NCBI GenBank assembly: GCA_028023455.1
Contig: JAQFVV010006429.1
Span: 372,001-436,000, forward strand
Source of the DNA: Epiperipatus broadwayi
Lineage: Eukaryota; Onychophora; Udeonychophora; Euonychophora; Peripatidae
Reading direction: 5' to 3'
Length of the DNA: 64,000 nucleotides
In this document: one piece after another, positions 1 through 13,605 of the stretch
How positions within the stretch are numbered: the stretch's first letter is position 1
How the letters are laid out: each line of letters starts with the position of its first letter
The notes under the pieces: model-generated
The model's database searches: none
Seen by the model: the letters and a program-made list of their open reading frames with translations, nothing else
What the model was told of the DNA's origin: nothing
Position numbers and translations under genes: made by a program

Positions 1-1007
1 AGACAAATCTATGAATGTTAATTAATTAATTTACATTTTTACTTACAAAAAGGTTAAAATAAGTTATTATAAATATTTAACATTCATTACTTTAACACGT
101 ATAAAATAAAATCTGAATGATTCAAATTTAAAATATTTACATAACCTTACGATTTCAAAAAATTTATTTAATATTGCTTAATTTTGTATTCACCCAATCA
201 AACTTATAACATTTTATGTAAAATTGCTTGTATATAATTCTATAAAGTCTAATAACTTATTTATTCAAATGGTAAAGAATTTAGTTCTTTAATTATTAAT
301 AATAATATAAACTGATATAAAATTTTTACATTATCATAACAAAGTTTAAATCATATTTGCAAATTAATATACTTAAATTATACTAATAACTTCAATGTAT
401 ATGCATTAATATATACATAACAATAAATAATTTAAATTTAATATTTTCTATATCCAAAAGTAATTAATTTCAAGATAGTTTATAAATGTTTATAAATTAA
501 ATCACCAGGGCCTTTGCACATAAAGAAGTCTTTAACAAAATATTTAATTTTTTTCATTTTTTAATCATTAGTAAAAATATTGTTGGGTTGTTATATCTTA
601 GAGGTCTATTATTTCCTGATTATTGACAATAAATCCTAATAATCCTGATTAAATATTTGAATTTAACATTTATTGTTGATCACTTTATATGTAAATCATT
701 TTTATATCAGTCAAATTGTAGAGGAAGATAATTCTGTGTGTTTTACTTTAATCCATTGATACATAGCTAGAATTTGTTTACATATCAAAAATCATGATGT
801 TTTAACCTGCTATGGAAGTAAATTTACCTTATAGATTTTAATTATAGACAATTTTACTTCCCAGTCGGAGATGATTCTCTTTCAATTTTTAATGTATGAA
901 GACTATAGAATTCCCAAGTGCAGTTTTCTAGGATATTTATCTTTTAAATAATATCAGTGCGTGTATCCAATTAATAAATTTCATTTAGTGCTTTAAAAAA
1001 CTAAAAT

Positions 1008-1087
1008 ATTATTATTATTATCATCATCATCATCATCATCATCATTATTATTATTAATGTTGTTGTTGTTGTTATTATTATTATTAT
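1008..1087. repeat. compound trinucleotide microsatellite (ATT/ATC/GTT)n
   Basis: Runs of ATT, then about eight ATC units, then ATT, GTT and ATT again. The shifts between unit types suggest point mutation followed by local expansion. Confidence 0.9.
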
Positions 1088-1596
1088 TTTACATCTTTTA
1101 ATAACTTAAATTACCTTAATCGATATTTAAAATTAACAAATAAAATATTTTATATAATCATTAAATTGCGTATTTTTCATAAGTTATAAATAATAATAAT
1201 AATAATTATTATTTACACACATGCATGAATATATCCATGCACAATATAATATATCATGCACACCTATTAGTGTTATGAGTCAATTATTTTCTAATTGAAT
1301 ATATTTTACAGTATTATGTTTAAATAGCCCAATTTTTCTTTGCCTTGCATAGCTTGTCCCAAAAATAAATATATTTACAGGGATACTCACTCCCCACTAT
1401 TTAAACCTATTATAAAATGATGGATGATTATAATCAAGTTATATTCCATATGTGGTATGCACATATACATTATAATATTATGTTTGCATTATAAACTATA
1501 TTTTTAAAAATAGTAGTAATATATTTATAATAATAAATTGAGAGGTCACATTTACATATATTTTACGGAGTGAACATTCCCATTCATTGAAAAATA

Positions 1597-1705
1597 TAAT
1601 AATAATAAAAATAACTTACTGTATTATATATATATATAATGAAATGAATAATATATATAATAATAAAAATAACTTACTGTATTATATATATATATAATGA
1701 AATGA
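1597..1705. repeat. 58-bp tandem duplication
   Basis: The word AACTTACTGTATTA and the (TA) run with ATGAAATGAATAAT after it occur twice at a 58-bp offset (AACTTACT at 1613 and 1671). A simple local duplication of two units. Confidence 0.85.
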
Positions 1706-3184
1706 ATAATGAAATGTTAGTGTTTCATCACACTGAACTGTTCTCTTGATATTTTTTTCATTAACTTTTTCTTTTATAAAAATAGTGGACTTGTTATCAA
1801 GTAACAATGATATCTACAATTGTTTTGATATTTTTAAGCCAATATCAAACAATAGAATTTAATAATGATGTTAAAGATGTGAGAAGTTGTGACCTGGATC
1901 AATTGAGAATAGTGATTTAGCCAGAAGTATTCATGTATATTATTGTCTTTAGTCATATCCTTGAAGCATTTGTGGTGGAGTAGAAGTTTTATACTTAAAT
2001 TTTACACAGGTGTCAAAAGAGTGATAGATAACAATCAACTTGTAAGCTATCAACAATCTCAACCTGTTGTCAAGGCAACCTCCTTTAACAATAAAGAGTG
2101 ATGAAGTTTGATATAAACATTTTAACTTTCTATTTAGAAAACGTATTATTACATAAAATATTGCACATCAAATTTAGAAATTATAATAAAGGATGAATAA
2201 AATGTATGTGTTCCAATGTGAACTGAAGAAATTTTAGTAATAAACATGTTTGTGTATGGAGTCTGCGATGAAGAAATGGTTGTTGGCATATTGTAAACTT
2301 ATTCACAAATTTTTTTAACTTGATCATGTATAGTGCTCAGAGATTAAAGAATACTGCTTAAAATATTGTACAATGAATTAAATTTATGAATTTTAATTTT
2401 CTGTTTGTTTATTTACATTTTAGTTTGTTTGGTTACATGTTTTTTGAATAGTGTATAATGGAAATCATCTATAATGATGTGGTATAGTTTCCAGTTTTAT
2501 TATTATAATATATATTGAGTAGATTATACTTTTCAACATTTAGGTAATAAATATTATTTTTAAAATATTATAGATATGTTAAATGCAGTTATTAAAACAA
2601 TATTAAATGATTATGCAATTAAAAACAACTTTTAAAAATATTAAAGTAAAAAAATTTAGTATACCAACAATTTATTAAAAAATTAGTAATTGTTTTGGTT
2701 AATGAGTTTTAACAAATTTTCCTAAAGGGGAAGTAATTTAGATGAACCATCATATTTGTTAATACATTTTGGCTTTTTGAAAATGTTGCTGACCTCCTTA
2801 AATTACTATTTCTCATGAGTGTCACATCTGTTTAGAATCTCATTATTAGAAAAAATCTATATTGTGACCTAATACATAATGGAGAGAGAATGCTAATGGT
2901 TACTTCTGCTTTGATATATAAGACCACTATTTTCCACATATTACTTTCAATATTTTATTATCTCATTTTATTTCAATTACATGAATTTTTAAAACAATAT
3001 CATTATTAAATTGCTTAAATATTTCCCTTGTTTTCAAATCTCATATCTCAAAACAAGTTTAATCTTTTTATCAACTTATTTTTAATCTAATTATTTAAAA
3101 TTTGTTTTGCAATACATTCCAAACATTTTTTTAAATCTTTGATAGGGAGTAGAAAGTTTTAACATAGTTTATATATTTTCTTAG

Positions 3185-3290
3185 TTTTTTTTTCCCATGT
3201 GTCTTAGCATGGCCGGGAAGTGAACCCACTAACCCGGGACAACTGCTTTTAAAGCAGCTGTGCTGACCTCTCAACCACCAACGCTTGACA
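3185..3290 (-). mobile_element. tRNA-derived SINE, family 1, copy 1
   Basis: Read on the minus strand there is an A-box-like stretch (TGGTGGTTGAGAGG, 3267-3280), an anticodon-arm-like hairpin and a B box (GGGTTCACTTCCC, 3215-3227), ending in an A-rich tail seen as poly-T on the plus strand at about 3185-3193. A closely similar copy lies at 54798-54900. It is a retroposed SINE, not a working tRNA gene: the acceptor stem does not pair cleanly and the tail is A-rich. Confidence 0.7.
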
Positions 3291-3619
3291 TATTTTCTTA
3301 CTTTCTGTTAAATTTAAACATTTTAACAAACCTATTATGTTATTTACTATTTTAAAATATAACTTTTAATAATTTATTCCAAAATTTGAACATATCCATT
3401 ATTATTACATTTATTTATTTTATTTTATGATACTACTTTTATTTTATGTAAGTATTTTTAAAACTTTTGAATACATTATTTATTAGCTATCCACATCACA
3501 ACTAAAAACCAATTCACTGCCATGTGAAAGATTACATGACTGATAATGAAATGAACAATATCTTATTCATTTCAATATATATATATTGTGATATTTCAGA
3601 ATCCAATTTTATGCTGTCT

Positions 3620-6370
3620 AGCATCATCATCATCATCAATTATTATAAATTCACTGTGGGATGAAGATCTCTTCAAGTTCAACTCATCTCCAATCTTTAG
3701 CCTCTCTTCATCAACTCTTCATCCATCCTTCCTGTGATCTCTTTCTAGGACTTTTATAATCTCTTGGAATCCAATTTCATATTTTGATTGTCTATCTATT
3801 ATCATCTCTTCTAATAATGCATACAGTCCAACTGCACTTCAGTCTCTAATCCTTTCAATGAGGTCAGTAATACCTGTTTGTTTCCTTACCCATGTATTGT
3901 GTTTTTCATCTCTTCTAGTTATTCTTATAATGTATCTCTCCATACTTTTTTGAGTGGTCTGAAGTATTCATATTGCTTGTCTATTAAATATCCAAGTCTC
4001 ATATTCATAAGTAAGAAATGGTAAAAAACATTTATTAAAAACCTTCTTTTTCAAACACATAGGCATATATTTAATATTAAATTATTTCTAACAAAAACAC
4101 TCAAACCAAGTTTAATTCTATGATTAATTTCATCCGTTATGTAATCATCTATGGTAATAATCTGACCAAAGTATTTGTAATTGCTAATTTTTTCTAACTC
4201 ATCTTTATCAATCCTTATTTTCATCTTTTCAGAAAATTAATCAAACATTACTTTATTCTTTTTGATGATAATCTTTAATCTTACATTTTTACTTTCATCT
4301 GATAATTCTTGCAATAATTCCTGAATCTCTGGAGCATTATTTGCAAAAACAACTACATCATCTGCAAAATTTAAATGATTTAAATAATTTCCATTTACTT
4401 TTATTCCTTTAGCATCTCATTTTAATCCACAAAATATTTCCTGCAGCTCTGCTGTAAAAAAGTTTTGAGTATATGGAGTTATCCTATCTTATACCATTCT
4501 CACTGTTAACCTTCTTATTATCATTATGTAATCTCATTGTTGCTGTTGCATTTCCAATGCTTTAATCACTGAAGAAATGATTATAGAATGAAATATCTTT
4601 TCATAATTTACAACTCCAAAGCATCATGACAACTCATATTTATTGGTCCTTTCTGTAACTTTTCTCGATACTTGGATGTAGTCCATTATACTAAAACCAC
4701 TTTCAAATCCAGCTTGTTCTTTAGGTTGGTTGAAATCCAAAGTTTTCTGTAGACAAGTTGTAATTATTTTGGTAAAAATTTTGCATAAAATTGAAGAAAG
4801 AATGATGGGTGTGTAATTTCTAATATCTTCTTTATACTCTTTTTTAAATATTAATATTAAAACTGCATTCTTCCAATCATCTGGTACATCTTTATCATTT
4901 AGACATTTGATATATAACTTTGCCCATTTTTTTTCATTTCTTCACCTGCTTCTTATAAGATATCAATTTGAATTTTAGCATTATCTAGAGGATTTCCCTT
5001 CATAAATTTAATTGCAGATCTCACTTCTTCATTTAAAATCCTGGCCTTTTCTGAAGACACTTGTTCTTTATTGCTATATAATTCTTGATACAACCCTTCT
5101 ACCCATTTTATAAGATCATTTCTCTTTTTAATAATAGTTTCATTTTTTTCTTATTGCAGATATATGTTTTCTTCTAATACCAAAATATTGTTTTTTACAC
5201 TCTTGAGACTTTTATTTTCTTCTACAGATTTCCTAGCTAGTTCACAATCATTTTCAACTCTTTTCTGCATTATTTTACAAAACTTGAGACATTTAATCCT
5301 TCTTAATGCATTAGTTTTATATATCTTCATATTTCTTTTTTTTCTTAATAAATTATCTATTCTCAGTAAAAAACTTATTGGCCAATTGCTGATTTCTTTT
5401 ACCAGCTATCTTTGTTGCAGTTTTTAAAAGTATATCAGTTATTTTTCTATTAACTTTATGCAAATCTGAATTATGTTCAAACTCTGATAATATTTGAAAG
5501 TGAGTTGCAAGTTCTAATTCAAAATCATTAGAGTGTCTCTGAAGATTAGAAATATCAATTGTAGATATTATTTTTCTTAATATTTTTGTCTCTCTAGATT
5601 TGCATTAACAATTATCTTACAATTCACTAATTGATGATAACTTCCTGAGTTGAATTTATTAAGAACATTGCAATCTTGAAATATGTATTTACTGTTAATC
5701 AAAATATAATCCAATTCTGCTGTACCTTCATTTGGATGCTTTCATGTTTGTTTCCTTACAACATTTTTCTCAAAAAAATATTCATCATACAAAGTTGTTC
5801 TTTTCCTGCAAACTCACCAAGTCTTTGTCCTCTCTTATTTTTAGTTCCATAACTAAATTTACCTACAGCATGTTTATCTTTCAATTGTTTACCAATTCTA
5901 GCATTAATGTCTTCCACAATGATCTTAAAATGTTGTTTAGACTGATCAAAAAAAACCCTTTTGTTTGTCCATAAAAAATCCTCTACTATTTCATCACTGT
6001 ATTTTTTGGGGTATAAACCTGACTTATCAGCATTTGGTAACTGCTATTAAGTTGAATAAATATTCTATCCACTTTATCTGATACATCATCATCTTCACAA
6101 TATTGTTCTTTTACTCTGTATTTATAATGAATCCTATTCCTCTTCTACTTCCAGTATTTGTGTCTTTGTAATAGATTACATGTCACCTATTAAATCAATT
6201 GTCACTTCACATTTTCTTCTAACTTTACAAAGTTTAATAATGTTCCATTCAATATAAGACACTTCTGCCAATTGTTGCAATCTTCCTTCACTTGAAAGTG
6301 ATTTGCAGTTGTAAGTACCTAAAAAAGTCAACATCAAATGGCAGTCTGGGTTTGCAATCAAATGATTTTT
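3620..6370 (-). mobile_element. decayed RTE-type LINE (endonuclease + reverse transcriptase)
   Basis: Read on the minus strand, the region holds the pieces of one RTE-like ORF in the right order, broken by many stops and frameshifts. At about 6176-6361 a fragment reads GTYNCKSLSSEGRLQQLAE, the usual start of the apurinic-type endonuclease in RTE elements. At about 4466-4500 the segment before the catalytic core resembles VRQGDPISP. At 4357-4368 the frame gives FADD, the catalytic aspartate box, followed by a stretch like LQELSDESKNVRLKI. The 3' end (about 3620-3900) has the C-terminal segment and a CAT-rich border on the plus strand. Related 3' fragments are at 41300-42260 and 43405-43700. 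The copy is dead. Exact ends are uncertain because the flanks are equally AT-rich. Confidence 0.75.
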
Positions 6371-6374
6371 TGTA

Positions 6375-8920
6375 TCTTCTTTCTTCGGCCATCAATTTCT
6401 GCCTTAGTTGGTAACTTTACAACATCTTGGTAATAAGGTCCATGACTTATTTTGCCTATCATTTTTGTATATATCTATTAGAAAAAAAATTCATTCATAC
6501 CTACAGTCATTCTGTTTTATCATGCAATTGGGAAGAAAGACCATGGTGTTTCTTGATCGTAAACTCAAAGGTAAAAAAACAATAAACTCACTATGATGGC
6601 TAATGTGTGTTGGTGGGCTGCCTATCTATGTTGATATGCTATATGAATATCCACACAGTAATAACAGTTGAATTGAAAATAAGGTATAAAATGGACATTA
6701 CAAATTTGCTTTGATTGGTTTATTTAAGGATCTCAAGAGAAATTAAAGTGTCTCCTTTTAGTTAACTGCAAACTCCTGCTATCTATAGTGTTTTTTTATG
6801 TAAATAAAACAATTTTATCAACAAATGTCATTTTTTCTACTTTTGTTTATTTTCATTGTTTTTGGGATGGGGTAAAGTTTTATTTATGATTCTTTTATTT
6901 TAATCAGTAGCTATTATGGTATCATTTAGTAATGTATTTCTTCACTTAAGCTGCTTTTAAAACATAAGATGAAAATCATTACCATCTATTTGTTCATGCA
7001 TTTGTGTTTTTCTTAAAAATAAAAGATGGCAAAAAAACCATTCTATTTTTTGGAATGAGGATATTAAAAAATGATTGTCATCAGTCACATACAATGTGTC
7101 ACTAAATTACAAATCATATGTGTCTGACGAGACAAACAGTTTAGACAGCACTTATTTTTAAGCAAGTATTTTTATGATGATCATAATTAAATGATAAAAA
7201 TAGTAATAATAGTCTTTAAAGCTTGTGTTTTTTATTTTTAAAAAACCTATAAATTGCATTGAAATTATTCTGAAATGTTATAATTAACAACTACATATAC
7301 TACTAAAAAATAGCGATATTCTATTCCAATCTATGGATTTAAACACTCGTGAAAATAAGGGAATTTGAGAAATTGTGTGTGGAGTTTATGGGAGATATTA
7401 ATATTTGGTTATAAAAAAATCATGACATCAGTAATAAGATAAATAAATATGCTATTAATGTAAAGCAACATTAGTTCTCACATTTTGTATTAAAAAATGC
7501 ACATTTAACTATAGTCTTTTATAGTATTGAATAATCCAGATGTAGTATGTACTATCAACATTAAAAAAATCAGAGATTATTTAATTTCTTAAGATACAAC
7601 TGTATCAAGAAATGTGATTATGCATTTAAATTATCTCCTATTTGAAAAATCTCTCAAAGTTCATTAAGTAGATCAATTATTGATTTTATATCCATTTTGT
7701 TTACTGATTATCAATCTCTTTCACATGTATTTTTTATATATGATAAAATTTTAATCTTGCTTCACATGTCACATATAACATATCTACAACAATTGTTAAA
7801 ATAACATTTCTTATTGAGTTGATGATAAATTATTAAGTATCTTAAATATTAATATAATGTTTTTGTTAATTACTTTTATATGGACCTGAAAAATAAATAT
7901 TATATCATTACTTTCTCATGAAAATTTCAATATATATTGTAACTACCTAGATTAATGATGTAAGTCACAGTATTTTAAAAAAAATAAACTAGTTTGTTGA
8001 TCTTGTTTAATTTTCATTTCACTAGTCAATGAATAATGGAGGTCTTGTCTTATAATATTAACTCAATAATCATGCCAATCTAATGCTTTAAAATAATATT
8101 GCTTACTGTTAATTGTAGTATTAAGTCATAAATATGTTGTGATCTGTTTCAGAAAAAAAATATAAACACGTTAATAAATAAATGGATTTTGAAAATCATT
8201 AAGTGGATTTTAAAAAATCACTCCAAGAGAATAAATATTATTATTAAGTATTAGACATTTCAGTTTCTCTTATTATAATCACCATAACAACACCTATTAT
8301 AAAATTAAATATTTTATGTTTCATATATGTTTCTTCATAAATCAGTTATAAAAAATATTATTAAAAAACATAACTTGCAAAACAGGACTTCATTTTCATT
8401 GTATCCAATTATTATAAAATCTTCATTTAACTTTAGTTAATTGAGGCAAATTTTCTTGAACAATTTTTTATATCATTGAGTGAGATTTGAGAAATTTTCA
8501 ACAGCCATTGTGATACTGGTAATGTCATCAAAAGTATCTTATAAATACAATAAAGATGCTATAATTTGAGTTACTGTAATTTAGTCATTGCCTAGAATGA
8601 TTATGTTTATATATGTCTTTAAAAAAATATCACATTTTATTGTTTAAGTGGTTATTTTTTAAAAATATGGAAGAATAAATTTTAATTATCTCCCATTTAA
8701 TTGGGACAAATTCATTGATGAAAATCCTGAGAACATGACAAAATTTAAAACAATGAAACAAAAACCATCAAATTGTATTTTTATATTAGACTATTTCCAT
8801 AATCTGACTTTAGAAAAATTTAACTTTTATTTAAATATGCCAAAAAAATAAACTTACTAACCTATAGGGACATATTAAAAATTATAATGTACCAAGCAAT
8901 GTACCAACTTCATCTGTTAA
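6375..8920. other. AT-rich non-coding DNA
   Basis: I see no gene, tRNA-like sequence or transposon end. A short open frame at 6408-6596 has no recognisable motif and probably continues the decayed LINE 5' region. Confidence 0.5.
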
Positions 8921-8924
8921 AAAT

Positions 8925-10725
8925 CTCAGTTCTAAACATCTAACAGATATTGAAATTTCTGTTTTTGAAAGAAAATTAAAGTTTTTCATAACACCATGTA
9001 ATATCCTTTTATTAGATATAATGGCAGCCACTGATTCAGTCACTCAAAAATTGCCTTTAGAAAAAGCAGTAGAATTACCCTGGATAATAAAAAGAACACT
9101 TGAAAGCAACAAAAAGTGAAATCAAATATATCTTATGGTGAGAGGAAAGCAATTAAATCTCACAAAAGTAGATAAATTTATAATTATTCTTCCTGCTAAC
9201 AAAGGCAATGCAACAGTTCTAATGGATACAACTGATTATGACAACAAAATATAAGAACTGCTGATAGCAGGCCAATATAAAAAAGTAGCAACAAATCTGC
9301 TACCAAGTATGGAAACAAAGTTACAAGCATTACTCAGAAGGAATCACAGGTATCACCAATTCAAAAAAAAATAAAATAACATCAAATTTACACAAAATCC
9401 ATTATCTTTATGGTCTACTTAAAATCCATAAGTATCATGTTCCATGAAGACCTATTGTTATTTCTAGAGATTCTTCTTGCCAAAATTTTGCAAGATTACT
9501 TTTCAAAGTTTTAAGTCCTTTGTCGGGAATTCTAGACACTTTGTAAAAATAATCAAGAACATGAAAATTGAAAAAACTGACTTCCTGGTAAGCTGTGATA
9601 TGACAAGTTTATTCATGAATGGTGATAATAGTTTACAAACCAGAACAACTCTTTCTTTTGATAGTATAATGGAACTATTAACATTCTGTATAAAAGCAAC
9701 CTACTTTCAGTATAACTCAGAATTCTTCCAATAAAATCAAGGAATGGCCATGGGCTCACCATTGTCTTCTCTGATTAGCAATATTTACAAGGAAAAACTT
9801 TAAATCATAGCCATAAAACTACTCCACATCCAGCTAAAGTTTGGTTTCAGGATGTCGATGATACTTTATTTTATGGCACGTGGTAAAGCACTGCTACAAA
9901 CTTTCTGGAAACACATCAACAACATAACCCCTCCAATTAAATTAACAATAGAATCAGAACTAGGGCAAAATTAGAATTCTTAGATGTTCTTGTGACAAGA
10001 TTCCCTCATGGCAAAATCAAAACTAAAGTTTACCAAAAACCTACACATACAGGTAAATACCTAGCCTACACATTCAATCATATGAGAAACACAAAACATG
10101 GTGTTAAACTATTACTATGGAACATAACAAAAGAAGTTTGTTTAGAAACCAGAAATTTGGAAAAAGAAAAGATTTATATAGAACAAACTTTTATAAAAAA
10201 TTGTTATATATCAGCTCTTATTAAGAAAATGTTAAATAGACAACAAAAAGAATCATCAAGAGAAAATACAATTATTTTTGCTATAGTTTACCCATACATT
10301 CCAAAAATAGCAGACAAATTAAGAAAAATCTGCAATCAGTATAACATAAAAACAGCTTCCCAAAGCCATACTACACTATGAGGAATTCTAACATCTACAA
10401 TGTCCAAACTTGAAATGCTAAAAAAAACTGCATCTATGAAATACCATGTGAATGTGGAAAAACACATATTGGTTACACCAGTCATCCCATTAAAAAGCAC
10501 TTGCAAAAACTCAAACTGATGATTAGAAGAGTGAAAATAGATGTGTCTAAGGTAGCAGACAATGTATGTGCCAATGAACATATGTTCAATTGGGAAAATA
10601 CAAAAATATTGGATAGAGAAGAAAAGGTACAAAGAAAAAAATTTAAAGCAGCTGTTCACATGACAATGGCAAAAAATCCCATAATGTATAAAAACCACTA
10701 ATCAATTTTGCTCTTAGGAAAATGT
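8925..10725 (+). mobile_element. decayed Penelope-like element (RT + GIY-YIG), copy A
   Basis: The plus strand carries a broken PLE polyprotein. In order: an N-terminal segment LTDIEISVFERKLKF (about 8937); VDKFIIILPANKGNATVLMD (about 9170-9230), matching the ILPADKG...VVMD block of PLE reverse transcriptases; LVSCDMTSLF (about 9585-9615); QGMAMGSPLSSLISNIY (about 9738-9790); and WFQDVDDTLF (about 9840-9870), in place of the usual YVDD. Next comes FLDVLVTRFPHGKIKTKVYQ (about 9978-10038) and a long C-terminal linker in an open frame at 9992-10381. A GIY-YIG endonuclease block, IYEIPCECGKTHIGY, lies at about 10431-10475. Stops and frame changes break it several times. It encodes, or once encoded, a reverse transcriptase with a site-specific nicking domain. 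It is not closely related to the PLEs at 22.8 kb and 50.8 kb. Confidence 0.85.
9992..10381 (+). pseudogene. PLE copy A: RT C-terminal/linker fragment
   Basis: A 129-codon open frame with VYQKPTHTGKYLAY near residues 13-26, a typical PLE block just after the reverse transcriptase palm and thumb. The linker ends in the lead-in to the GIY-YIG domain. The start codon is only the first ATG in this frame; the true protein began about 1 kb upstream. The endonuclease continues in another frame from about 10430. Confidence 0.8.
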
Positions 10726-10779
10726 GAAGAAATCAGGAGGAACCTCATTAATAAGTATGAGAAATTTTTACTGACTGTT

Positions 10780-10990
10780 GCCTTTGGCAGGTTGGTCTTG
10801 TTGGTTAAAGCTTTAACTTAAAATTCAATACTCAAGAATCTAAGGGTCCAGGTTCAAATCTTATCCTAATACTGTCACTGGTCTGGCCTGCAGCACCTGA
10901 AAAGGATGGGAGAATAATACCTTGCAAAACAGTGTGCATATTCTAATCTGTTTGATGTGTTATTACTAACAGTTGAATGTCTTTGGAATT
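10780..10990 (+). mobile_element. tRNA-derived SINE, family 2, copy 1
   Basis: An A-box-like stretch (TTGTTGGTTAAAGC, about 10799) and a B box (CAGGTTCAAATCTTATCC, about 10850) are followed by a body containing CAGCACCTGAAAAGGATGGG and a run ending TGTGTTATTACTAACAG. The body is shared, with divergence, with the copy at 41632-41850, which makes these two copies of one SINE family. It sits just 3' of PLE copy A. Confidence 0.7.
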
Positions 10991-10999
10991 TTTACATAA

Positions 11000-11660
11000 A
11001 AGTTATTTTTTTCTAAAGACATTCAATACTCATTTTAGATAACAGAAATAGTCCACTACAAAAATACATCTAGAACACCATCACCACAAACCTTCAGAAA
11101 AAACCAACAAAATTTGCAAGTTTGTTATAAAGAAAAAAAATTATATTGTCAAACTCTAGAATTCCATCAACCCCAATTGTGTGTATATGGCTATCATATG
11201 TCAGATCAATGTATTTCACAAAATCGATCAACTTAACTAATGTATAATATCAAGTTCACTTTCTTAATCTGGAAAGAAAAGGTTAGCATTTATTCTTTTC
11301 TTGCATATGGCTGAATTTTGTCAGTCAAAAGAAAATTATCTTTATGCATTATTACCAATGAAAAAGAAAATAAGTCAGAGATATGTAATTTTGCATCAAC
11401 TTAGTACCTATTATTTTACATGCTTGGATACATTTATATGTTTTAAAAAATAAATATCAGAATTTAAATGCGAAAAGAATTGCATTGAAATCTGCAAATG
11501 TTATTATCTACGCTTGTCTTCTCTACATAAAGAAAAATTATCTCTACACATAAGGATTATAAACTAGGAACAAAAAGCTTGATGGACTTGTAAGTGAAAA
11601 TGAACAGTCTTTCACTTAGATGGTATGATTTCTTTGTATATATGTATATTTTTGTTATAT
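11000..11660. other. AT-rich non-coding DNA
   Basis: No coding sequence or element border was recognised. Confidence 0.5.
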
Positions 11661-11666
11661 ATATAT

Positions 11667-11786
11667 AATACATATTTTGCGGGTTAATCCGTGTTAAAAA
11701 CTTTTATATTAATATACTGACGTTTCGAACGTCAGTATATTAATATTAAAAGTTTTTAACACGGATGAACCCGCAAAATATGTATT
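11667..11786. repeat. near-perfect foldback of two PLE-like ends
   Basis: The two arms are inverted copies of each other, from AATACATATTTTGCGGG on the left to CCCGCAAAATATGTATT on the right, meeting near 11726. Read outward from the centre on the minus strand the arm begins CGAAACGTCAGTATATTAAT, which looks like the 3' half of a hammerhead ribozyme (GAAA, then ACGU, then C) as found at PLE termini. The right arm has CGAACGTC, one A shorter. The ribozyme 5' half (CTGANGA) is missing from both arms. It is best read as two truncated PLE or retrozyme ends joined head to head. Confidence 0.75.
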
Positions 11787-12149
11787 TTATATATTTAACC
11801 CGTGAAAATCTTCGTTTTAACATATATATATATATATATATATATGTTTATATTTCATTTTAAAATTCAGGATTGAAAGATATATATACAGTTTATTATA
11901 GAATTCATGCACTATAATGCTAGAGGTATTCATTTTTGTTCTCATTATTTAAACTCTTACTGATGAAATAAGTTAATGTGACCAGATGCTTTCAAATATT
12001 TAAACTTTTAATATATATGCCAGATTTAACTCAGGGATTTTCAGATAGAAGAGAATGTGAATGCAGTGGATTTTATTTTCATTTAATTATTTAGAAAATA
12101 TATTAATGAATAATAGAAATTAATTTTTATTTGGTTATTTTTTTTATCA

Positions 12150-12850
12150 TTGTATATTCTCTTTGAAGTCTCCGGAGAATATTTCAAATATCTCCTTCAG
12201 TTTTCTATCTTTTTCTGTTTAAGCTGCAATGGCAACATATTCTGCATTGCCATCTACACCCATCTAAGCCTGTAGAATACATCACCAGTGAACAATGAAC
12301 ACTGCATTGTTGGCATAAGGTGTAGTTTTTCAGGAGTCTTCATGCAAGCCATTTGATGGTCAATTCCAGAGTTTGGATGGCATTCTATAACTGATGCATA
12401 TTCCAGTCTTCTGCCAGAATAGGAGCAACATTCAAAATTTTATCATCTGGAACTAAACATGTAGCAGCCATTTATTCCAACTATAAAACTGTACACATGT
12501 GCATGTAATTTGCACTTTTGAACAAAGAGGGTATATTTTTTGTAACATGGCCTATAAATGTAGATAGTTTAAATTCTTAAGTTGTAGATAGTTTAAATTC
12601 TTAAGTTTCAAATAAATTAAAACTAATTATTTTAATTAATGTCATGTAATTAATCCAACATTCAAATTCTTTAAAAAGGTAAATGTTTTTATTTTATTAT
12701 CGTTTACATTTGAATAAATTTTAATGTAATTGTAATATAGTAACATATATGTAAATTTTTCAAAAATGTAGTTATAATTTTAAACAATAGAGGGCCAACA
12801 TATTGGGGCCACTAAAGTAAACCTTTACTCAACTTTTAAATAGTTTTAAA
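12150..12850. other. unidentified, slightly less AT-rich stretch
   Basis: The segment 12160-12520 has noticeably higher GC than its flanks. On the minus strand it has short open stretches, but no motif I recognise. It may belong to the LINE fragment that follows. A tandem doublet of TTGTAGATAGTTTAAATTC lies at about 12560-12610. Confidence 0.3.
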
Positions 12851-13605
12851 CTTTTTAACTTTAGAAATTTCATGATCAGATACTTGGTTACCTTCTCACT
12901 CACAATGGCCACTCAACCCCTAGTATTCAGACAGAAAATCTCTATTTGGAATGCTCATAACCTGCTATTTCTCACACAAAACTCTACTATGTCTTACCTC
13001 AGTGGTAACAATCAGGTGGTCACTGGGTTTTTCAGGCATCTCAAGCTGGAGCCAAGGTTCCTGGACTTTCTAGTGAAAATCAACCTGAATTCACTCCAGA
13101 CAAACTGGTTCCTGCACTACAGAAAATTCCTCAAGAACATAGATCCTACAGGTCACAACTGCCATAGAACCTGTAAAACTTTTGATCACATGATAAATGA
13201 TTGCCCAGCATATGACAATATCAGAACTTTCATTACTCACTAGTGTCACATTTCCCTGAACAAAATCTTAAATATCAAGAGCTGATTCCTGTCCAGAGAT
13301 TGTCACCACAAGACTCTCGACCTTTATCACTTATGCCATCTGTCTGGTCAGAAGTCACAACAAGTTTACCTTTCCTCATCCCAAGCCTTAAGACACATTC
13401 ATTTCCAAGATGAAGGAATTTCACCATAAGGACATAAACAACTCATCCAGATTCTTATTTGACAACACATGGAGCCTGATTAAGCTCGATTAAACAACAC
13501 CAGTGACCACATCAGAACATCTGTTTGCCTGGGTAACATGGATAACTATTATTTTTGATTTAAAATTGTATAATTATTACATATGGTTTTTCAATAAAGT
13601 TATTT
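12850..13605 (+). mobile_element. LINE 3' fragment (C-terminal end and 3' UTR)
   Basis: An open frame at 12872-13243 ends in a histidine/cysteine cluster (CHRTCKTFDHMINDCP) like the C-terminal zinc-binding segment of many non-LTR retrotransposons, whose common form is a C-x2-C ... H-x4-C near the end of ORF2. The sequence then runs through a less AT-rich 3' region to about 13600, where ATAAATAAATG could be the tail. No reverse transcriptase core is present, so the copy is strongly 5'-truncated. Clade not determined. Confidence 0.55.

Larger units (their letters stand above)
1..3180. other. AT-rich non-coding DNA
   Basis: No open frame with protein-like composition and no recognisable element end was seen here. 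The sequence is strongly AT-rich, with a trinucleotide tract and one short tandem duplication listed separately. I see nothing else supportable. Confidence 0.6.
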
